NCBI GenBank assembly: GCA_947504035.1
Contig: CANNGA010000017.1
Span: forward strand, 1 to 64,000
Direction of reading: 5' to 3'
Source: an uncultured Flavobacteriaceae bacterium
GTDB lineage: Bacteria > Bacteroidota > Bacteroidia > Flavobacteriales > Flavobacteriaceae
DNA: 64,000 nucleotides
Positions 26,628-35,540 of this stretch are shown in pieces. The notes under the pieces are model-generated. The model was given only the letters and a program-made list of their open reading frames with translations, ran no database searches and was not told the origin of the DNA. The position numbers and the translations under genes are program-made. Each line of letters opens with the position of its first letter. Positions within the stretch are counted from its first letter, which is position 1.

Positions 26628-27548
26628 TTAACGCACAGGAGTTTTAGGTTTGTAAACAAACATAAAATAAAGACCTATAAGTACAAATGGAATGCTAAGC
26701 CATTGCCCCGTATTAAGAGCCCAAGTTGCTCTATCATCTACCTGTGCTTCTTTTACGAACTCTACAAAGAAACGTATGGTCCATAAAAGCACTAAAAATA
26801 AACCAAAAAGAAACCCTGTCTGATCTCTTTTAGGTGTTTTGGCATAAAAATATAAGAGTATGAGAAACACAAAGATATAGCAAAACGATTCATACAATTG
26901 CGCGGCATGTCTGTAAGGGACTGCTTCTAATAATTCGGGAGTATTAGCGACTTTATTATAAGCTTCTTTTACATTTTTAATGCCTGTTAAACGCACCACT
27001 TCATATTTGTTGTAATAGTCTTGTATAAAACGAACACCAAGTGCAGAATCTCCAGAAGCTTTACCAATAATTTCAGAATTAATAAAGTTCCCTATTCTAA
27101 TAAAAACAGCACCTGAGGCAACTGGAATCACAATGCGATCCAGTATCCATAATACCGATTTGTACTTGTATTTTCTTCGGTACAAATACATAGCAAATAC
27201 AATCCCTATGGCGGCACCGTGACTTGCCAAACCTTGAAACCCTGTAAATTCTATACCGTTTTTAAAACTAAATGGTAAAAATATACTAAAGAAGTCTTGC
27301 TGTATGAGCTCGGCTTGATAAAATATAACATGTCCCAATCGTGCGCCAAACATGGTTGCTAATACCACATAAATAAATAAAGGGTCTAAGTATTCTAAAG
27401 ATACCTTTTCTTTGGTGTAAATACGTTTAATAATATACCATCCCAAAATAAATGCAACCACCCACATAAGGCTGTAAAAGTGCAATTTAAAATTACCTAT
27501 AATGTCTATTCCTGTAGTAGGGTTCCAGTCGAACTTTAATGCGTGCAT
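26628..27548 (-). CDS. lgt: Prolipoprotein diacylglyceryl transferase
   Basis: The 306-residue membrane enzyme transfers diacylglycerol to the lipobox Cys of prolipoproteins. It has about seven membrane helices. Family landmarks include FYSLMWVVAFILGW near the N-terminus, GARLGHVIFY, the HGAAIG segment, and the signature IRIGNFINSEIIG containing the essential Arg and Asn. A region of about 40 residues between the signature and the C-terminal helices (DYYNKYEVVRLTG) is longer than in E. coli but is usual for Bacteroidota. It heads a two-gene unit with the DUF192 lipoprotein. Confidence 0.96.
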   Translation of the reverse strand: MHALKFDWNPTTGIDIIGNFKLHFYSLMWVVAFILGWYIIKRIYTKEKVSLEYLDPLFIYVVLATMFGARLGHVIFYQAELIQQDFFSIFLPFSFKNGIEFTGFQGLASHGAAIGIVFAMYLYRRKYKYKSVLWILDRIVIPVASGAVFIRIGNFINSEIIGKASGDSALGVRFIQDYYNKYEVVRLTGIKNVKEAYNKVANTPELLEAVPYRHAAQLYESFCYIFVFLILLYFYAKTPKRDQTGFLFGLFLVLLWTIRFFVEFVKEAQVDDRATWALNTGQWLSIPFVLIGLYFMFVYKPKTPVR

Positions 27549-27617
27549 GTGTTTTGTTTTACCGCGTAAATATAAATATTTGAAAGTACTTTAGTGTTAA
27601 AATTATGTTTAGATAAT

Positions 27618-28742
27618 TTATTTGAGCTCTAGCACTTCTACCTCGAAAATTAAGTCGGTTTTTGGAGGGATCCCTCTATTACCTGCTTCTCCATAGCCCA
27701 AATGATAAGGGATAAACAAGGTGGCTTTATCGCCTACATTTAAATGTTGTAAACCTTCTTTGAAGCCCGCTATCATAGCAGCATCTGGACTTAAATCTGC
27801 TGTGATGGGTTTATAGGCACCAGCGCGTTTTTTTCTGGAATTAACGGCTTCTAAAGCTTCAGCTAAACTTAAATCACTGGTGTCTAGCAGGCGGCCATCT
27901 TCAAAAAATAATGCGTAATGAGTGCGTACCTCAGAGGTTTCTTTTAAGGCCTCTCCAGTTCCTTTTTTAGAGACAAAATATTTCAAGCCGGACTGTAATG
28001 TTATGGCTTTTTCCTTTTGCGTCTCATGTTTTGCTTTAGTGTCTGCTTTAAGTTTGGCTTTGCGCGCTTTTTCATCTTTTTTACGCTGCTCTTCTATGGC
28101 AAAGTGATTTTTAAAAACATCTGGCGCATTAAAGGTTTTAGCAGCTTTCCCTTTTCTAATAATGTTAAGTTGATTAATAACCACGCTGTCTAAAGGACGG
28201 TTTTGCGCATTGGTTGCCACATTAGAAATAGAATCTTGAATGTCTAAACCCGATACAAGTTCCCCAAATACAGTGTAGCCTGCATCTAAATCTGGTCTAG
28301 GAACTTCTGTAATGTAAAATTGACTGCCATTGGTGTCTGGGCCAGAGTTGGCCATTGCTAAAATACCAGGTTTATCATGTTGTAAATCAGGGTGCGATTC
28401 ATTGATAAAACGGTAGCCTGGATTACCAGATCCAGTACCTAAGGGGTCGCCACCTTGGATCATAAATTGATCTATAACACGATGAAAAATAAGACCGTTA
28501 TAAAATGGTTTGTCTTTATACGTTTCACTAACAAGTGGGTTATTGCCTTCCGCTAAGGCAATAAAATTAGCAGAGGTTATAGGAGCTTTTTCAAAAAATA
28601 ATTTAGCGATCATTTTACCTTTAGAGGTATTGATCTCAGCATATATACCGTCTTCTAATTCGGGGTATTGCGATTTGCAACCGTGTAGCATACCCATAAG
28701 AACAATACACCCAAACGATAGTAATGTATTTAATTTTAGCAT
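27618..28742 (-). CDS. Peptidyl-prolyl isomerase: cyclophilin-FKBP fusion lipoprotein
   Basis: This 374-residue lipoprotein (lipobox MLHGCKS) carries two unrelated isomerase folds. Residues about 30-195 are cyclophilin, with FHRVIDQFMIQGGDP and the ANSGPDTNGSQFYI active-site segment. A Lys/Glu/Ala-rich helical linker spans about 215-250. Residues about 255-374 are FKBP type, with VRTHYALFFEDGRLLD and YGEAGNRGIPPKTDLIFEV. It should act in the periplasm on folding of envelope proteins. The gene follows gldI by one base and precedes lgt, forming an envelope-biogenesis cluster. Confidence 0.94.
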   Translation of the reverse strand: MLKLNTLLSFGCIVLMGMLHGCKSQYPELEDGIYAEINTSKGKMIAKLFFEKAPITSANFIALAEGNNPLVSETYKDKPFYNGLIFHRVIDQFMIQGGDPLGTGSGNPGYRFINESHPDLQHDKPGILAMANSGPDTNGSQFYITEVPRPDLDAGYTVFGELVSGLDIQDSISNVATNAQNRPLDSVVINQLNIIRKGKAAKTFNAPDVFKNHFAIEEQRKKDEKARKAKLKADTKAKHETQKEKAITLQSGLKYFVSKKGTGEALKETSEVRTHYALFFEDGRLLDTSDLSLAEALEAVNSRKKRAGAYKPITADLSPDAAMIAGFKEGLQHLNVGDKATLFIPYHLGYGEAGNRGIPPKTDLIFEVEVLELK

Positions 28743-28743
28743 T

Positions 28744-29295
28744 TTAGTGTGCTTCAGTTTTAGTAATTGAATTTAAAGTAACTTCACATATTAAAGGCAC
28801 ATTAGTACCAATATTGCGTTCGTCTCCATAATAGCCATAAGCCTTTTGCGACGGGAATAAAAACGTTACAGTTTCTCCAGATTTCATGAGTTTTAAGCCT
28901 TCGCGAAGTCCTGTAAACAGCTCTTCTCTATCGATAACATAATCCAGATTTTTAAAATTATGAATGGGGTATATTAAACGTCCATTTAAATCTTTAAGGT
29001 GGTATGAATAATTTACGGTGTCCCCAAAGTTAGGCCTAACAACAGAAGAGTCTGCTGTTTTTGTATTGTAATAATACCAAAATCCCGTATTAGAAGCGAT
29101 GTAATTGTAAGTCGTATCTTTAGCCATAATTTGTTCTATTAAGGCATGCTCTTTGGCATTTAGCTTTTTATTACGGGCTACAGAAGCGTCTATAAAAGAG
29201 CCTGTCTTTACAGAAATAGGTTTGCGCGCTTCTGGCGTTTTACATGCTAAACAAAGGCTTGTTATGACCAATGTTATCATTAATTTATTCATCAT
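28744..29295 (-). CDS. gldI: Gliding-motility isomerase lipoprotein GldI
   Basis: The 183-residue protein is a FKBP-type peptidyl-prolyl isomerase with a lipobox (SLCLACKTP). Domain features are VRPNFGDTVNYSYHLKDLNG, GLREGLKLMKSGETVTFLFPSQKAYGYYGD and VPLICEVTLNSI. GldI is required for gliding in Flavobacterium johnsoniae and is linked to stability of Gld proteins. Its start overlaps the end of the upstream DHH gene by 11 bases, and a second ATG follows directly. Together with the T9SS cargo nearby it suggests a T9SS-bearing, possibly gliding, organism. Confidence 0.9.
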   Translation of the reverse strand: MMNKLMITLVITSLCLACKTPEARKPISVKTGSFIDASVARNKKLNAKEHALIEQIMAKDTTYNYIASNTGFWYYYNTKTADSSVVRPNFGDTVNYSYHLKDLNGRLIYPIHNFKNLDYVIDREELFTGLREGLKLMKSGETVTFLFPSQKAYGYYGDERNIGTNVPLICEVTLNSITKTEAH

Positions 29296-30304
29296 TTAGG
29301 ACATCTTTATAGCTAGGTAAGATACTAATAAATTTTTCAACAGTTGCCTCTAAAGAGATTTCACTTTTCCCGCCAGCAGCATTGTTATGTCCGCCACCAT
29401 TAAAATGTGCTCTAGAAAATTCATTTACCGAAAACTTACCTTTAGAACGCAGTGATATTTTTATGATGCCTTCCTGTCGGTCTTCAATAAAGATGGCTGC
29501 GAAAATAATATTGTTAAGTGATAGGGCATAATTAACCACACCTTCTGTATCTCCTTTTTTATAATCGAATTTGTAGAGTTCGTCTTGAGATAGTGTTATG
29601 TATGCGGTGCGGTATTCTGGATGTATCTTTAAATTGGTTAACGCACAACCCAATAATTGTAAACGGTTGTGGCTATTGGTATCGTAAACATCGTTATGTA
29701 TGGCTGCGTTATCGGCACCTCTGTCTATAAGTTCCGCTATAATACGATGTGTCGTACTGCTTGTAGAACGAAACCTGAACGATCCCGTATCTGTCATAAT
29801 ACCTAAGTATAAACAGGTGGCAATTTCAGGCCCTATGAGTACAGTATCATTCAGCATGTCTATAAAATGATAGATCATTTGGCAAGTAGAGCAAATGTTA
29901 ACATCGCTGTACATATAGGTCGCGTAATCGTCTGGAGCTTGATGGTGGTCTATTAAGATTTTAATAGCCTTGCTAGCTTCTAAAGCAGGTGCCATAGTTC
30001 CCGTACGGTGGTAGGCATTAAAATCTAGTGTAAATAGAATGTCTGCGGCAGCGATTAAAGCGGCACTTTGTTCGGTTTGCGTATCGTATTTTAGAATGTG
30101 ATTTTCACCAGGAACCCATTTTAAAAAATCAGGATACGTATTCGGGGTGATTACCTGTACATTATGGTTGTACTGCTTTAAATAATGGTATAGCCCAAGG
30201 GAAGACCCAATGGCATCGCCATCTGGATTTTTATGGCATACAATTACAATGTGTTTTGGAGTGCTAAGTAAGGCTTTTATAGCCGAGATATCTTCTGCGT
30301 TCAT
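29285..30304 (-). CDS. nrnA: DHH-family oligoribonuclease / pAp phosphatase (NrnA-like)
   Basis: The 339-residue protein has the DHH phosphoesterase motifs: HKNPDGDAIGSSLG (I), the Asp of FTLDFNAY (II), and LIDHHQAPD (III). The C-terminal DHHA1 domain shows FNGGGHNNAAGGK. NrnA enzymes degrade oligonucleotides of 2-5 bases and dephosphorylate pAp; the dual role is inferred from the family. It is the first gene of the minus-strand run nrnA-gldI-cyclophilin/FKBP, and it is divergent from ndk. Length matches the family. Confidence 0.93.
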   Translation of the reverse strand: MNAEDISAIKALLSTPKHIVIVCHKNPDGDAIGSSLGLYHYLKQYNHNVQVITPNTYPDFLKWVPGENHILKYDTQTEQSAALIAAADILFTLDFNAYHRTGTMAPALEASKAIKILIDHHQAPDDYATYMYSDVNICSTCQMIYHFIDMLNDTVLIGPEIATCLYLGIMTDTGSFRFRSTSSTTHRIIAELIDRGADNAAIHNDVYDTNSHNRLQLLGCALTNLKIHPEYRTAYITLSQDELYKFDYKKGDTEGVVNYALSLNNIIFAAIFIEDRQEGIIKISLRSKGKFSVNEFSRAHFNGGGHNNAAGGKSEISLEATVEKFISILPSYKDVLNDE

Positions 30305-30463
30305 AGATGGCGAAGATACGATTTTTTGAAAATCATAGAGCTTTTAATCGTGGGTTAGATCTATACGAATAGTGGCTATGGGCATTTTATTTCTGTAAAA
30401 ATAGTTAGTATGCTTACATTTAGAGGCCTATTTAACCCGCTTTAAGCATAATAGCGCGTACAC

Positions 30464-30493
30464 TTGTTTTTTAGTTGAAATAGGTTACTTTTG
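30464..30493 (+). promoter_or_regulatory. ndk promoter
   Basis: TTG at 30464-30466, a 19-base spacer and TACTTTTG at 30486-30493 match the Bacteroidota sigma-A consensus. The leader to the ATG at 30512 is about 12 bases. Confidence 0.8.
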
Positions 30494-30511
30494 CGCTAAA
30501 TAAAATATAGA

Positions 30512-30931
30512 ATGGCAACACATAGAACATTTACAATGCTTAAGCCAGATGCTGTTGAAAAAGGGCATATTGGTGCAATATTAGAGAAAATTTCTGCTTC
30601 AGGGTTTAAAATTGTAGCAATGAAATTAACACAAATGACTCAAGCAGATGCAGAGACATTTTATGCAATACACAAAGAACGTCCGTTTTTTCCTGAGTTA
30701 GTAACTTATATGACACGTGGGCCTATTGTAGCAGCAATTTTAGAAAAAGAAAATGCTGTAGCAGATTTTAGAACATTAATAGGGGCTACAAATCCAGCAG
30801 ATGCTGCCGATGGGACTATTAGAAAATTATATGCTGCGTCTATTAGTGAGAATGCCGTTCACGGTAGCGATAGTGATGAAAATGCAGCTATAGAAGGTGC
30901 ATTTCACTTCTCTGGAAGAGAGCAGTTTTAG
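30512..30931 (+). CDS. ndk: Nucleoside diphosphate kinase
   Basis: The 139-residue enzyme balances nucleoside triphosphate pools by moving the gamma-phosphate through a phospho-histidine. It opens with [17 protein letters not shown], and the catalytic His is in [15 protein letters not shown]. The C-terminus FHFSGREQF is typical. Length is standard. It is monocistronic, with a clear promoter and a terminator shared with the convergent cold-shock genes. Confidence 0.98.
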   Translation: MATHRTFTMLKPDAVEKGHIGAILEKISASGFKIVAMKLTQMTQADAETFYAIHKERPFFPELVTYMTRGPIVAAILEKENAVADFRTLIGATNPADAADGTIRKLYAASISENAVHGSDSDENAAIEGAFHFSGREQF

Positions 30932-30954
30932 ACAACAACAATGTATTTACATAG

Positions 30955-30986
30955 AAAAACCCAAGACATGTGCTTGGGTTTTTTTG
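30955..30986 (+). terminator. Bidirectional terminator between ndk and csp
   Basis: AAAACCCAAG and CTTGGGTTTTTTT form a perfect 10-bp stem with a 7-base loop, with an A-run on one side and a T-run on the other. Confidence 0.9.
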
Positions 30987-31011
30987 TTAGAAAAAAGTGA
31001 TAAAATATATA

Positions 31012-31203
31012 TTAAATTACTTTTACGTTTACTGCGTTTAATCCTTTTCTACCTTCCTGAAGATCGAATTCAACCTCGTCGCCTTCGCGTACTTCGTCTA
31101 CTAATCCAGAAATGTGAACAAAATGTTCCTTGTTTGAACCTTCTTCAGTGATAAAACCGAATCCTTTAGAATCGTTGAAGAATTTTACTGTTCCTTTACT
31201 CAT
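31012..31203 (-). CDS. Cold-shock protein, tandem copy 1
   Basis: The 63-residue protein is a CspA-type OB-fold with RNP1 (KGFGFI) and RNP2 (HFVHIS), which binds single-stranded RNA and DNA. Its amino-acid sequence is identical to copy 3 (31607-31798). It has a 40-base leader and a CATATTTG element (31246-31239), a near match to the -7 box. It is the last of three direct repeats, each unit about 297 bp, each with its own promoter-like and terminator sequences. Confidence 0.95.
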   Translation of the reverse strand: MSKGTVKFFNDSKGFGFITEEGSNKEHFVHISGLVDEVREGDEVEFDLQEGRKGLNAVNVKVI

Positions 31204-31256
31204 TGTAATAAATATTAAATTAATTATTTTGTGTACTTCAAATATGATACCAAAAA

Positions 31257-31285
31257 AAAGTCTACTACATATGTAATAGACTTTT
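31257..31285 (-). terminator. Hairpin between csp copies 1 and 2
   Basis: AAAGTCTA and TAGACTTT close a near-palindrome with ACATATGT in the middle. On the minus strand a T-run follows. It terminates copy 2. Confidence 0.75.
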
Positions 31286-31307
31286 ATTGCAACTTTTAAA
31301 GTATATA

Positions 31308-31499
31308 TTAAATTACTTTTACGTTTACTGCGTTTAATCCTTTTTTACCTTCCTGAAGATCGAATTCAACCGTGTCGCCTTCGCGTACTTCGTCTACTAA
31401 TCCAGAAATGTGAACAAAATGTTCCTTGTTTGAACCTTCTTCAGTGATAAAACCAAATCCTTTAGAATCGTTGAAGAATTTTACTGTTCCTTTACTCAT
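31308..31499 (-). CDS. Cold-shock protein, tandem copy 2
   Basis: This copy differs from the other two at only two residues: Thr for Glu in GDTVEFDL and Lys for Arg in EGKKGLN. RNP1 and RNP2 are intact. The upstream region, including the CATATTTG element at 31542-31535, is nearly the same as that of copy 1. The close identity of coding and non-coding parts points to recent duplication or gene conversion. Confidence 0.95.
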   Translation of the reverse strand: MSKGTVKFFNDSKGFGFITEEGSNKEHFVHISGLVDEVREGDTVEFDLQEGKKGLNAVNVKVI

Positions 31500-31552
31500 T
31501 GTGATAAATATTAAATTAATTATTTTGTGTACTTCAAATATGATATCAAAAA

Positions 31553-31581
31553 AAAAGTCTACTACATGTGTAATAGACTTT
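31553..31581 (-). terminator. Hairpin between csp copies 2 and 3
   Basis: AAAGTCTACTACA pairs with TGTAATAGACTTT with one mismatch, followed on the minus strand by a T-run. It terminates copy 3 and is a diverged copy of the hairpin at 31257-31285. Confidence 0.75.
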
Positions 31582-31606
31582 CATTGTAACTTTTAAAGTA
31601 TATATA

Positions 31607-31798
31607 TTAAATTACTTTTACGTTTACTGCGTTTAATCCTTTTCTACCTTCCTGAAGATCGAATTCAACTTCGTCGCCTTCGCGTACTTCGTCTACTAAT
31701 CCAGAAATGTGAACAAAATGTTCTTTGTTTGAACCTTCTTCAGTGATGAAACCGAATCCTTTAGAATCGTTGAAGAATTTTACTGTTCCTTTACTCAT
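31607..31798 (-). CDS. Cold-shock protein, tandem copy 3
   Basis: The 63-residue product has the same sequence as copy 1. The start is the ATG at 31798 (MSKGTVKFF); an in-frame ATG 33 bases upstream lies in AT-rich leader and is unlikely. Unlike the other copies it has a different upstream region with a consensus -7 element (TACCTTTG), so it may be the original or the most active gene of the array. Confidence 0.95.
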   Translation of the reverse strand: MSKGTVKFFNDSKGFGFITEEGSNKEHFVHISGLVDEVREGDEVEFDLQEGRKGLNAVNVKVI

Positions 31799-31828
31799 TG
31801 TGATAAATATTATAATTATTATTGATAA

Positions 31829-31860
31829 CAAAGGTAGTGTGTAAAAACTTTAAAAATCAA
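31829..31860 (-). promoter_or_regulatory. Promoter of csp copy 3
   Basis: On the minus strand, TTG near 31860, a 21-base spacer and TACCTTTG at 31836-31829 match the Bacteroidota consensus. Transcription would give a leader of about 25 bases. Confidence 0.65.
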
Positions 31861-31960
31861 TTAATTATGTGTTTTTTTTGATAAATTTTGGTAAAAGCCT
31901 TAAAAGGCTTTAAAACAGTGGTCTAAGCAAAAAAGGGTGTTAAAAAAAGAAGGCTTTTGT

Positions 31961-32257
31961 TTAGCGTAGAATTAATTTCTTTACAATTTCTTTACCTAAC
32001 TCTTCGTTAATAAGGTCAATTATTTTCTGTTTTCCGTAGCTTAATTCTTCCCTAAGGACGCTAGAGGTTAGTTGTACAAAAAGCGTGTCGCGTTCTAACT
32101 TCACTGCTGTAGTGTATTTGGTAATGCCATTGCCCATTAATGTAGCCCAAGCGTCGGCAACATTTACTTTGTCTAGGCCCTTTTCTAATTTATTGATTTC
32201 TACAAACTCTTTTAAGGCCTCTTTAATGTTTATATGTTCGTTATTACGTTTAGACAT
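31961..32257 (-). CDS. DUF721 / DciA-like protein
   Basis: The 98-residue protein has the DUF721 pattern: an N-terminal helix IKEALKEFVEINKLEKGLDKV, a Trp in VADAWATLMG, and a KH-like core LFVQLTSSVLREELSYGKQKIIDLINEELG. DUF721 proteins include DciA, the helicase loader or operator of most bacteria. The position immediately downstream of recF supports a replication or repair role. The exact function here is inferred. Confidence 0.88.
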   Translation of the reverse strand: MSKRNNEHINIKEALKEFVEINKLEKGLDKVNVADAWATLMGNGITKYTTAVKLERDTLFVQLTSSVLREELSYGKQKIIDLINEELGKEIVKKLILR

Positions 32258-32369
32258 GGTATGGTAATGTGTTATATAATAGGTTATACGTTTCCAATAG
32301 CTTCTATAGGTGCTTTTTTAGAGCCTGCAAGTTTATTCATTTTTTGTGTGATAGCCGCTATAAAATCGA

Positions 32370-33467
32370 TTAAGGGGCTAAATCATGCCCAAGTTTAAAC
32401 ACCTCATACGATTGGTGAACTTGTTTTATCGCATTTTCGGTGCGTTCTTCATGAGTGTCACTAATAAATAATTGTCCGAAGTTTTCAGCATCTACTAATT
32501 TAATGATTTGTGTAACACGTTGCGCATCTAATTTATCAAAAATATCATCTAGCAATAAAATAGGATTAACACCACTTTGGGCTTTAATAAAATCAAATTG
32601 CGCTAGTTTTAAAGCGATTAAAAACGATTTCTGCTGTCCTTGACTTCCAAATTTCTTTACAGGATGGGTTTCAATATTAAAACTAAGATCATCTTTATGA
32701 ATGCCTACACTGGTATATTGTAAGGCTTTATCTTTATGGATCGTGTTTGTTAATAAGGTGTTTAAATCGGCGGCATGCAAATGACTTTCATAGGTTAAAC
32801 TCACCTGTTCGTTGCCATTGCTTATAGAATGGTAGCGCGATTTAAAAATAGGGATAAACGTCTCTAAGAACGCACGACGCTTTTCAAAAATAAGTGTTCC
32901 GTATTCCGAGAGTTGTATGTTGTAAACCTCTAAAGTGTCTTTATTAAAGGTATGGTTGAGTGCAAAATATTTTAGTAAAGCATTGCGCTGGGCCAAAACC
33001 TTATTGTAACTTATAAGTTGCGTAAGGTAATTTTTATCGCTTTGGGAAATAACAGTGTCTATAAACTTACGGCGTGTACTGCTGCCTTCTATAATAAGGT
33101 CTCTGTCTGCTGGAGATATAATAACCAAAGGCAAGAAACCAATGTGTTCGCTAAATTTTTCATAGGCTTTGCCATTGCGTTTAATTACTTTCTTTTGGCC
33201 GCGTTTAAGGCTAACGACTATTTTCTCAGGCTTATCATCTTTATCGTAATGGCCTTGAACGACAAAAAATTCTTGATCGTGTTTAATGTTTTGAACAGCG
33301 ATGGGATTAAAATAACTTTTACCAAAGGCCAAATGGTAAATAGCGTCTAAAACATTGGTTTTGCCAACCCCATTGTTACCTACAAAACAATTGATCTTCT
33401 CATTGAAAGTAAATGTTTGACTTTCAAAATTCTTATAATTAACGAGCGAAAGTGATTTTAAAATCAT
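32370..33467 (-). CDS. recF: DNA replication and repair protein RecF
   Basis: The 365-residue SMC-like ATPase promotes RecA loading at gaps with RecO and RecR. Walker A is [15 protein letters not shown] near residues 30-45. The signature region [17 protein letters not shown] and the Walker [12 protein letters not shown] are in the C-terminal part, and a D-loop with SDTHEERT follows. Length is standard. It is transcribed with the DUF721 gene and is divergent from the TPR gene at 33602. Confidence 0.97.
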   Translation of the reverse strand: MILKSLSLVNYKNFESQTFTFNEKINCFVGNNGVGKTNVLDAIYHLAFGKSYFNPIAVQNIKHDQEFFVVQGHYDKDDKPEKIVVSLKRGQKKVIKRNGKAYEKFSEHIGFLPLVIISPADRDLIIEGSSTRRKFIDTVISQSDKNYLTQLISYNKVLAQRNALLKYFALNHTFNKDTLEVYNIQLSEYGTLIFEKRRAFLETFIPIFKSRYHSISNGNEQVSLTYESHLHAADLNTLLTNTIHKDKALQYTSVGIHKDDLSFNIETHPVKKFGSQGQQKSFLIALKLAQFDFIKAQSGVNPILLLDDIFDKLDAQRVTQIIKLVDAENFGQLFISDTHEERTENAIKQVHQSYEVFKLGHDLAP

Positions 33468-33572
33468 GCAGATCTAACTGATAAAGCGGTTTAATTCGAA
33501 AATATAGCAAAAAGAAGTGCAAATTATTGAAAAATAACAAATAAATAGCCTTTTAGTTATGGAGAAAAATTA

Positions 33573-33580
33573 TATTTTTG
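33573..33580 (+). promoter_or_regulatory. Promoter element of the TPR-ribH unit
   Basis: TATTTTTG matches TAnnTTTG. The -33 position has only TTT (33551-33553). The ATG at 33602 lies 22 bases on. Confidence 0.5.
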
Positions 33581-33601
33581 CGCGACGATAATTACAAAGA
33601 T

Positions 33602-34372
33602 ATGGCAACTTATAATAAAAGAGGATACAAACCGAAAACGAAAGTAGAAAAAGAAATAGATATAGAGGAAGGATCTACAACAGCAGAGGTTTTTAATACC
33701 TTAGATGAGACGGCGTCTAAGACCGAAGAGTTTGTCGCTAAAAATCAAAAATTTATATTCATTATCATAGGTGTTGTTGCTGCTATAGTTTTAAGTTCTT
33801 TAGCGTACAAAGAATTTGTCTCTAAGCCTAAGCAGTTAAACGCTATGAACGATATGTTTCAAGCACAGAAATTCTTTAACGATGCTGTAAATGGAGTGGC
33901 AAAAGATTCTTTATTCAATTTAGCGCTTAACGGTGGTGAAGGGAAATACGGAATGTTAGATATCATTAAAGAATACGGTGGAACATCGGCTGGGAATTTA
34001 GCAAACTATTATGCTGGAACAGCGTATTTACGTTTAAAAGACTATAAAAATGCAGTAACGTATTTAACGGCTTTTGAAAGTGATGACGAAATTTTAGCGC
34101 CATTAGCTAAAGGAAACATAGGAGATGCCTTTGTACAGTTAAACCAACCGTCTGATGCTTTAGAATACTATGAAAAAGCAATTGCTTTAAGAGATAACGG
34201 ATATACAACACCAATGTACTTGTACAAAGCTGGAGCACTTGCTTTAGAGCAAGGCGATGCCTCTAAAGCTTTAGGGTATTTTGAGCGTATAAAAAATGAG
34301 TATCCAGATTCTAGCGAGGCCTCATCTATAGATGTCTTTATTGGTCAAGCTCAAGTTTTAGCAAGTAAATAA
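33602..34372 (+). CDS. Membrane-anchored TPR protein
   Basis: The 256-residue protein has a charged cytoplasmic N-terminus of about 50 residues, one membrane helix (about 51-69, FIFIIIGVVAAIVLSSLAY) and an extracytoplasmic part with TPR-like helices (GNLANYYAGTAYLRLKDY, DAFVQLNQPSDALEYYEKAI, GDASKALGYFERI). This layout resembles YfgM-type proteins, which associate with the Sec translocon; the match is by architecture only. The start MATYNKRG is preferred over one 24 bases upstream, which lies in the promoter. It precedes ribH by 11 bases. Confidence 0.9.
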   Translation: MATYNKRGYKPKTKVEKEIDIEEGSTTAEVFNTLDETASKTEEFVAKNQKFIFIIIGVVAAIVLSSLAYKEFVSKPKQLNAMNDMFQAQKFFNDAVNGVAKDSLFNLALNGGEGKYGMLDIIKEYGGTSAGNLANYYAGTAYLRLKDYKNAVTYLTAFESDDEILAPLAKGNIGDAFVQLNQPSDALEYYEKAIALRDNGYTTPMYLYKAGALALEQGDASKALGYFERIKNEYPDSSEASSIDVFIGQAQVLASK

Positions 34373-34383
34373 GATACCGTTTT

Positions 34384-34869
34384 ATGGCAACAGCGACTAA
34401 GAATTTATCAGAATACGATAAAACAACAATCCCAAATGCGAGCAACTATCGGTTTGGGATTGTTGTTTCAGAATGGAATGCTACCATCACAGAAGGCTTA
34501 TATGAAGGTGCTGTACAAGCACTTTTGGATAATGGCGTATCTAAGGACAATATCCTAAAATGGGATGTGCCTGGAAGTTTCGAGTTGATCTATGGAAGTA
34601 AAAAAATGCAGGAACAAAACGTAAATGCAGTTATTGCTATAGGTAGTGTTGTCCAAGGTGAAACTAAGCATTTCGATTTTGTATGCGAAGGCGTGGCACA
34701 AGGCATTAAAGATTTAAATGTAATGAACGACACTCCTGTGATCTTTTGTGTGTTAACAGATAACACGATGCAACAAGCCGAAGAACGTTCTGGTGGCAAG
34801 CATGGTAATAAAGGTACCGAAGCTGCAATTGCGGCTATAAAAATGGCCGAATTACGTAAAAACGGATAA
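34384..34869 (+). CDS. ribH: 6,7-dimethyl-8-ribityllumazine synthase
   Basis: The 161-residue enzyme makes the penultimate riboflavin intermediate and forms a capsid-like shell in many species. Motifs include GIVVSEWNATITEGLYEGA, WDVPGSFELIYG, IGSVVQGETKHFDFVCEGVAQG with the catalytic His, and VIFCVLTDNTMQQAEERSGGKHGNKG. It follows the TPR gene closely and is probably co-transcribed. Confidence 0.97.
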   Translation: MATATKNLSEYDKTTIPNASNYRFGIVVSEWNATITEGLYEGAVQALLDNGVSKDNILKWDVPGSFELIYGSKKMQEQNVNAVIAIGSVVQGETKHFDFVCEGVAQGIKDLNVMNDTPVIFCVLTDNTMQQAEERSGGKHGNKGTEAAIAAIKMAELRKNG

Positions 34870-35232
34870 TTTTTCTGCATCACATAAATTTAGGGTCAAA
34901 TATTGAATACGTTTCGAAGCGTATTATACATCCTACTAAATATTTAGAACCTTGCTTGTGTCCTGTTTTTTTTTAGAGTCTAGCTTAAGGTGTTTATTTT
35001 TAAGTATTTAAAATAAATGCTTAGATGCTTTTTGTAATGCTAATGCGAGTACGCTTCGTAAATTGATGTGTATAAGATGAAGCGCTCTCAATATAGGTTA
35101 CTGAGATAAAAATACGGGTATTAACGAATAAAAAATGTGTTTTTTTGTATGTTATGTAACATTTCATGACATAAGCTGCTAATATGTAGGTTGTTAAGGA
35201 TTGAAATGAATTGCATTTAAAATCAGAATCAT
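34870..35232. other. Intergenic region with no gene seen
   Basis: This AT-rich stretch after ribH has an imperfect hairpin AATACG-TTTCGAAG-CGTATT near 34904-34923 and a T-run near 34966-34975 that could serve as a late terminator. A TGTTATGTAACA palindrome lies near 35150. No frame here looks coding. Confidence 0.45.
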
Positions 35233-35418
35233 ATGCATTTACCAAGTATTATAATGGCGGTATTAATGTCGAGTATTGGTCTTTTAGTAAAAGCATACCT
35301 TAATCTTATAGCGGGCTATAATAGCATGCCAAAACATAAAAGAGCGCATGTAAATTATAAGGCTAAATTAAAAACCGAAATACTTTTTAATACTATCAAG
35401 CTCTACTTAACTAAATAG
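35233..35418 (+). CDS. Small DUF3784-like membrane protein, short form
   Basis: The 61-residue product has a hydrophobic N-terminal helix (IIMAVLMSSIGLLVKAYLNLI) followed by AGYNSMPKHKR, which resembles the AGYNTMSKEEK motif after the first helix of DUF3784 proteins. That family is usually near 95-100 residues with two or three helices, so this one lacks the rest and may be a truncated relic. No promoter was clear. It could also be a chance frame. Confidence 0.4.
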   Translation: MHLPSIIMAVLMSSIGLLVKAYLNLIAGYNSMPKHKRAHVNYKAKLKTEILFNTIKLYLTK

Positions 35419-35540
35419 AATTGTTTTAGTTTACCAAGGGCTACACGTTACAGGCACTACTTTGTTAACAATTTTTAGCATTCCAGCGGCGCCCATCTCT
35501 ATGTTTTTGAGTATTTTTGAATACTATAAATCTTTAGATT

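Noticed and set aside
32281-32340. Tiny minus-strand frame between recF and the DUF721 gene
   Set aside because: Only about 18 codons, no promoter or ribosome binding site and no recognised similarity.
35021-35245. Minus-strand frame downstream of ribH
   Set aside because: No motif, no start signal and unusual composition; kept as non-coding.
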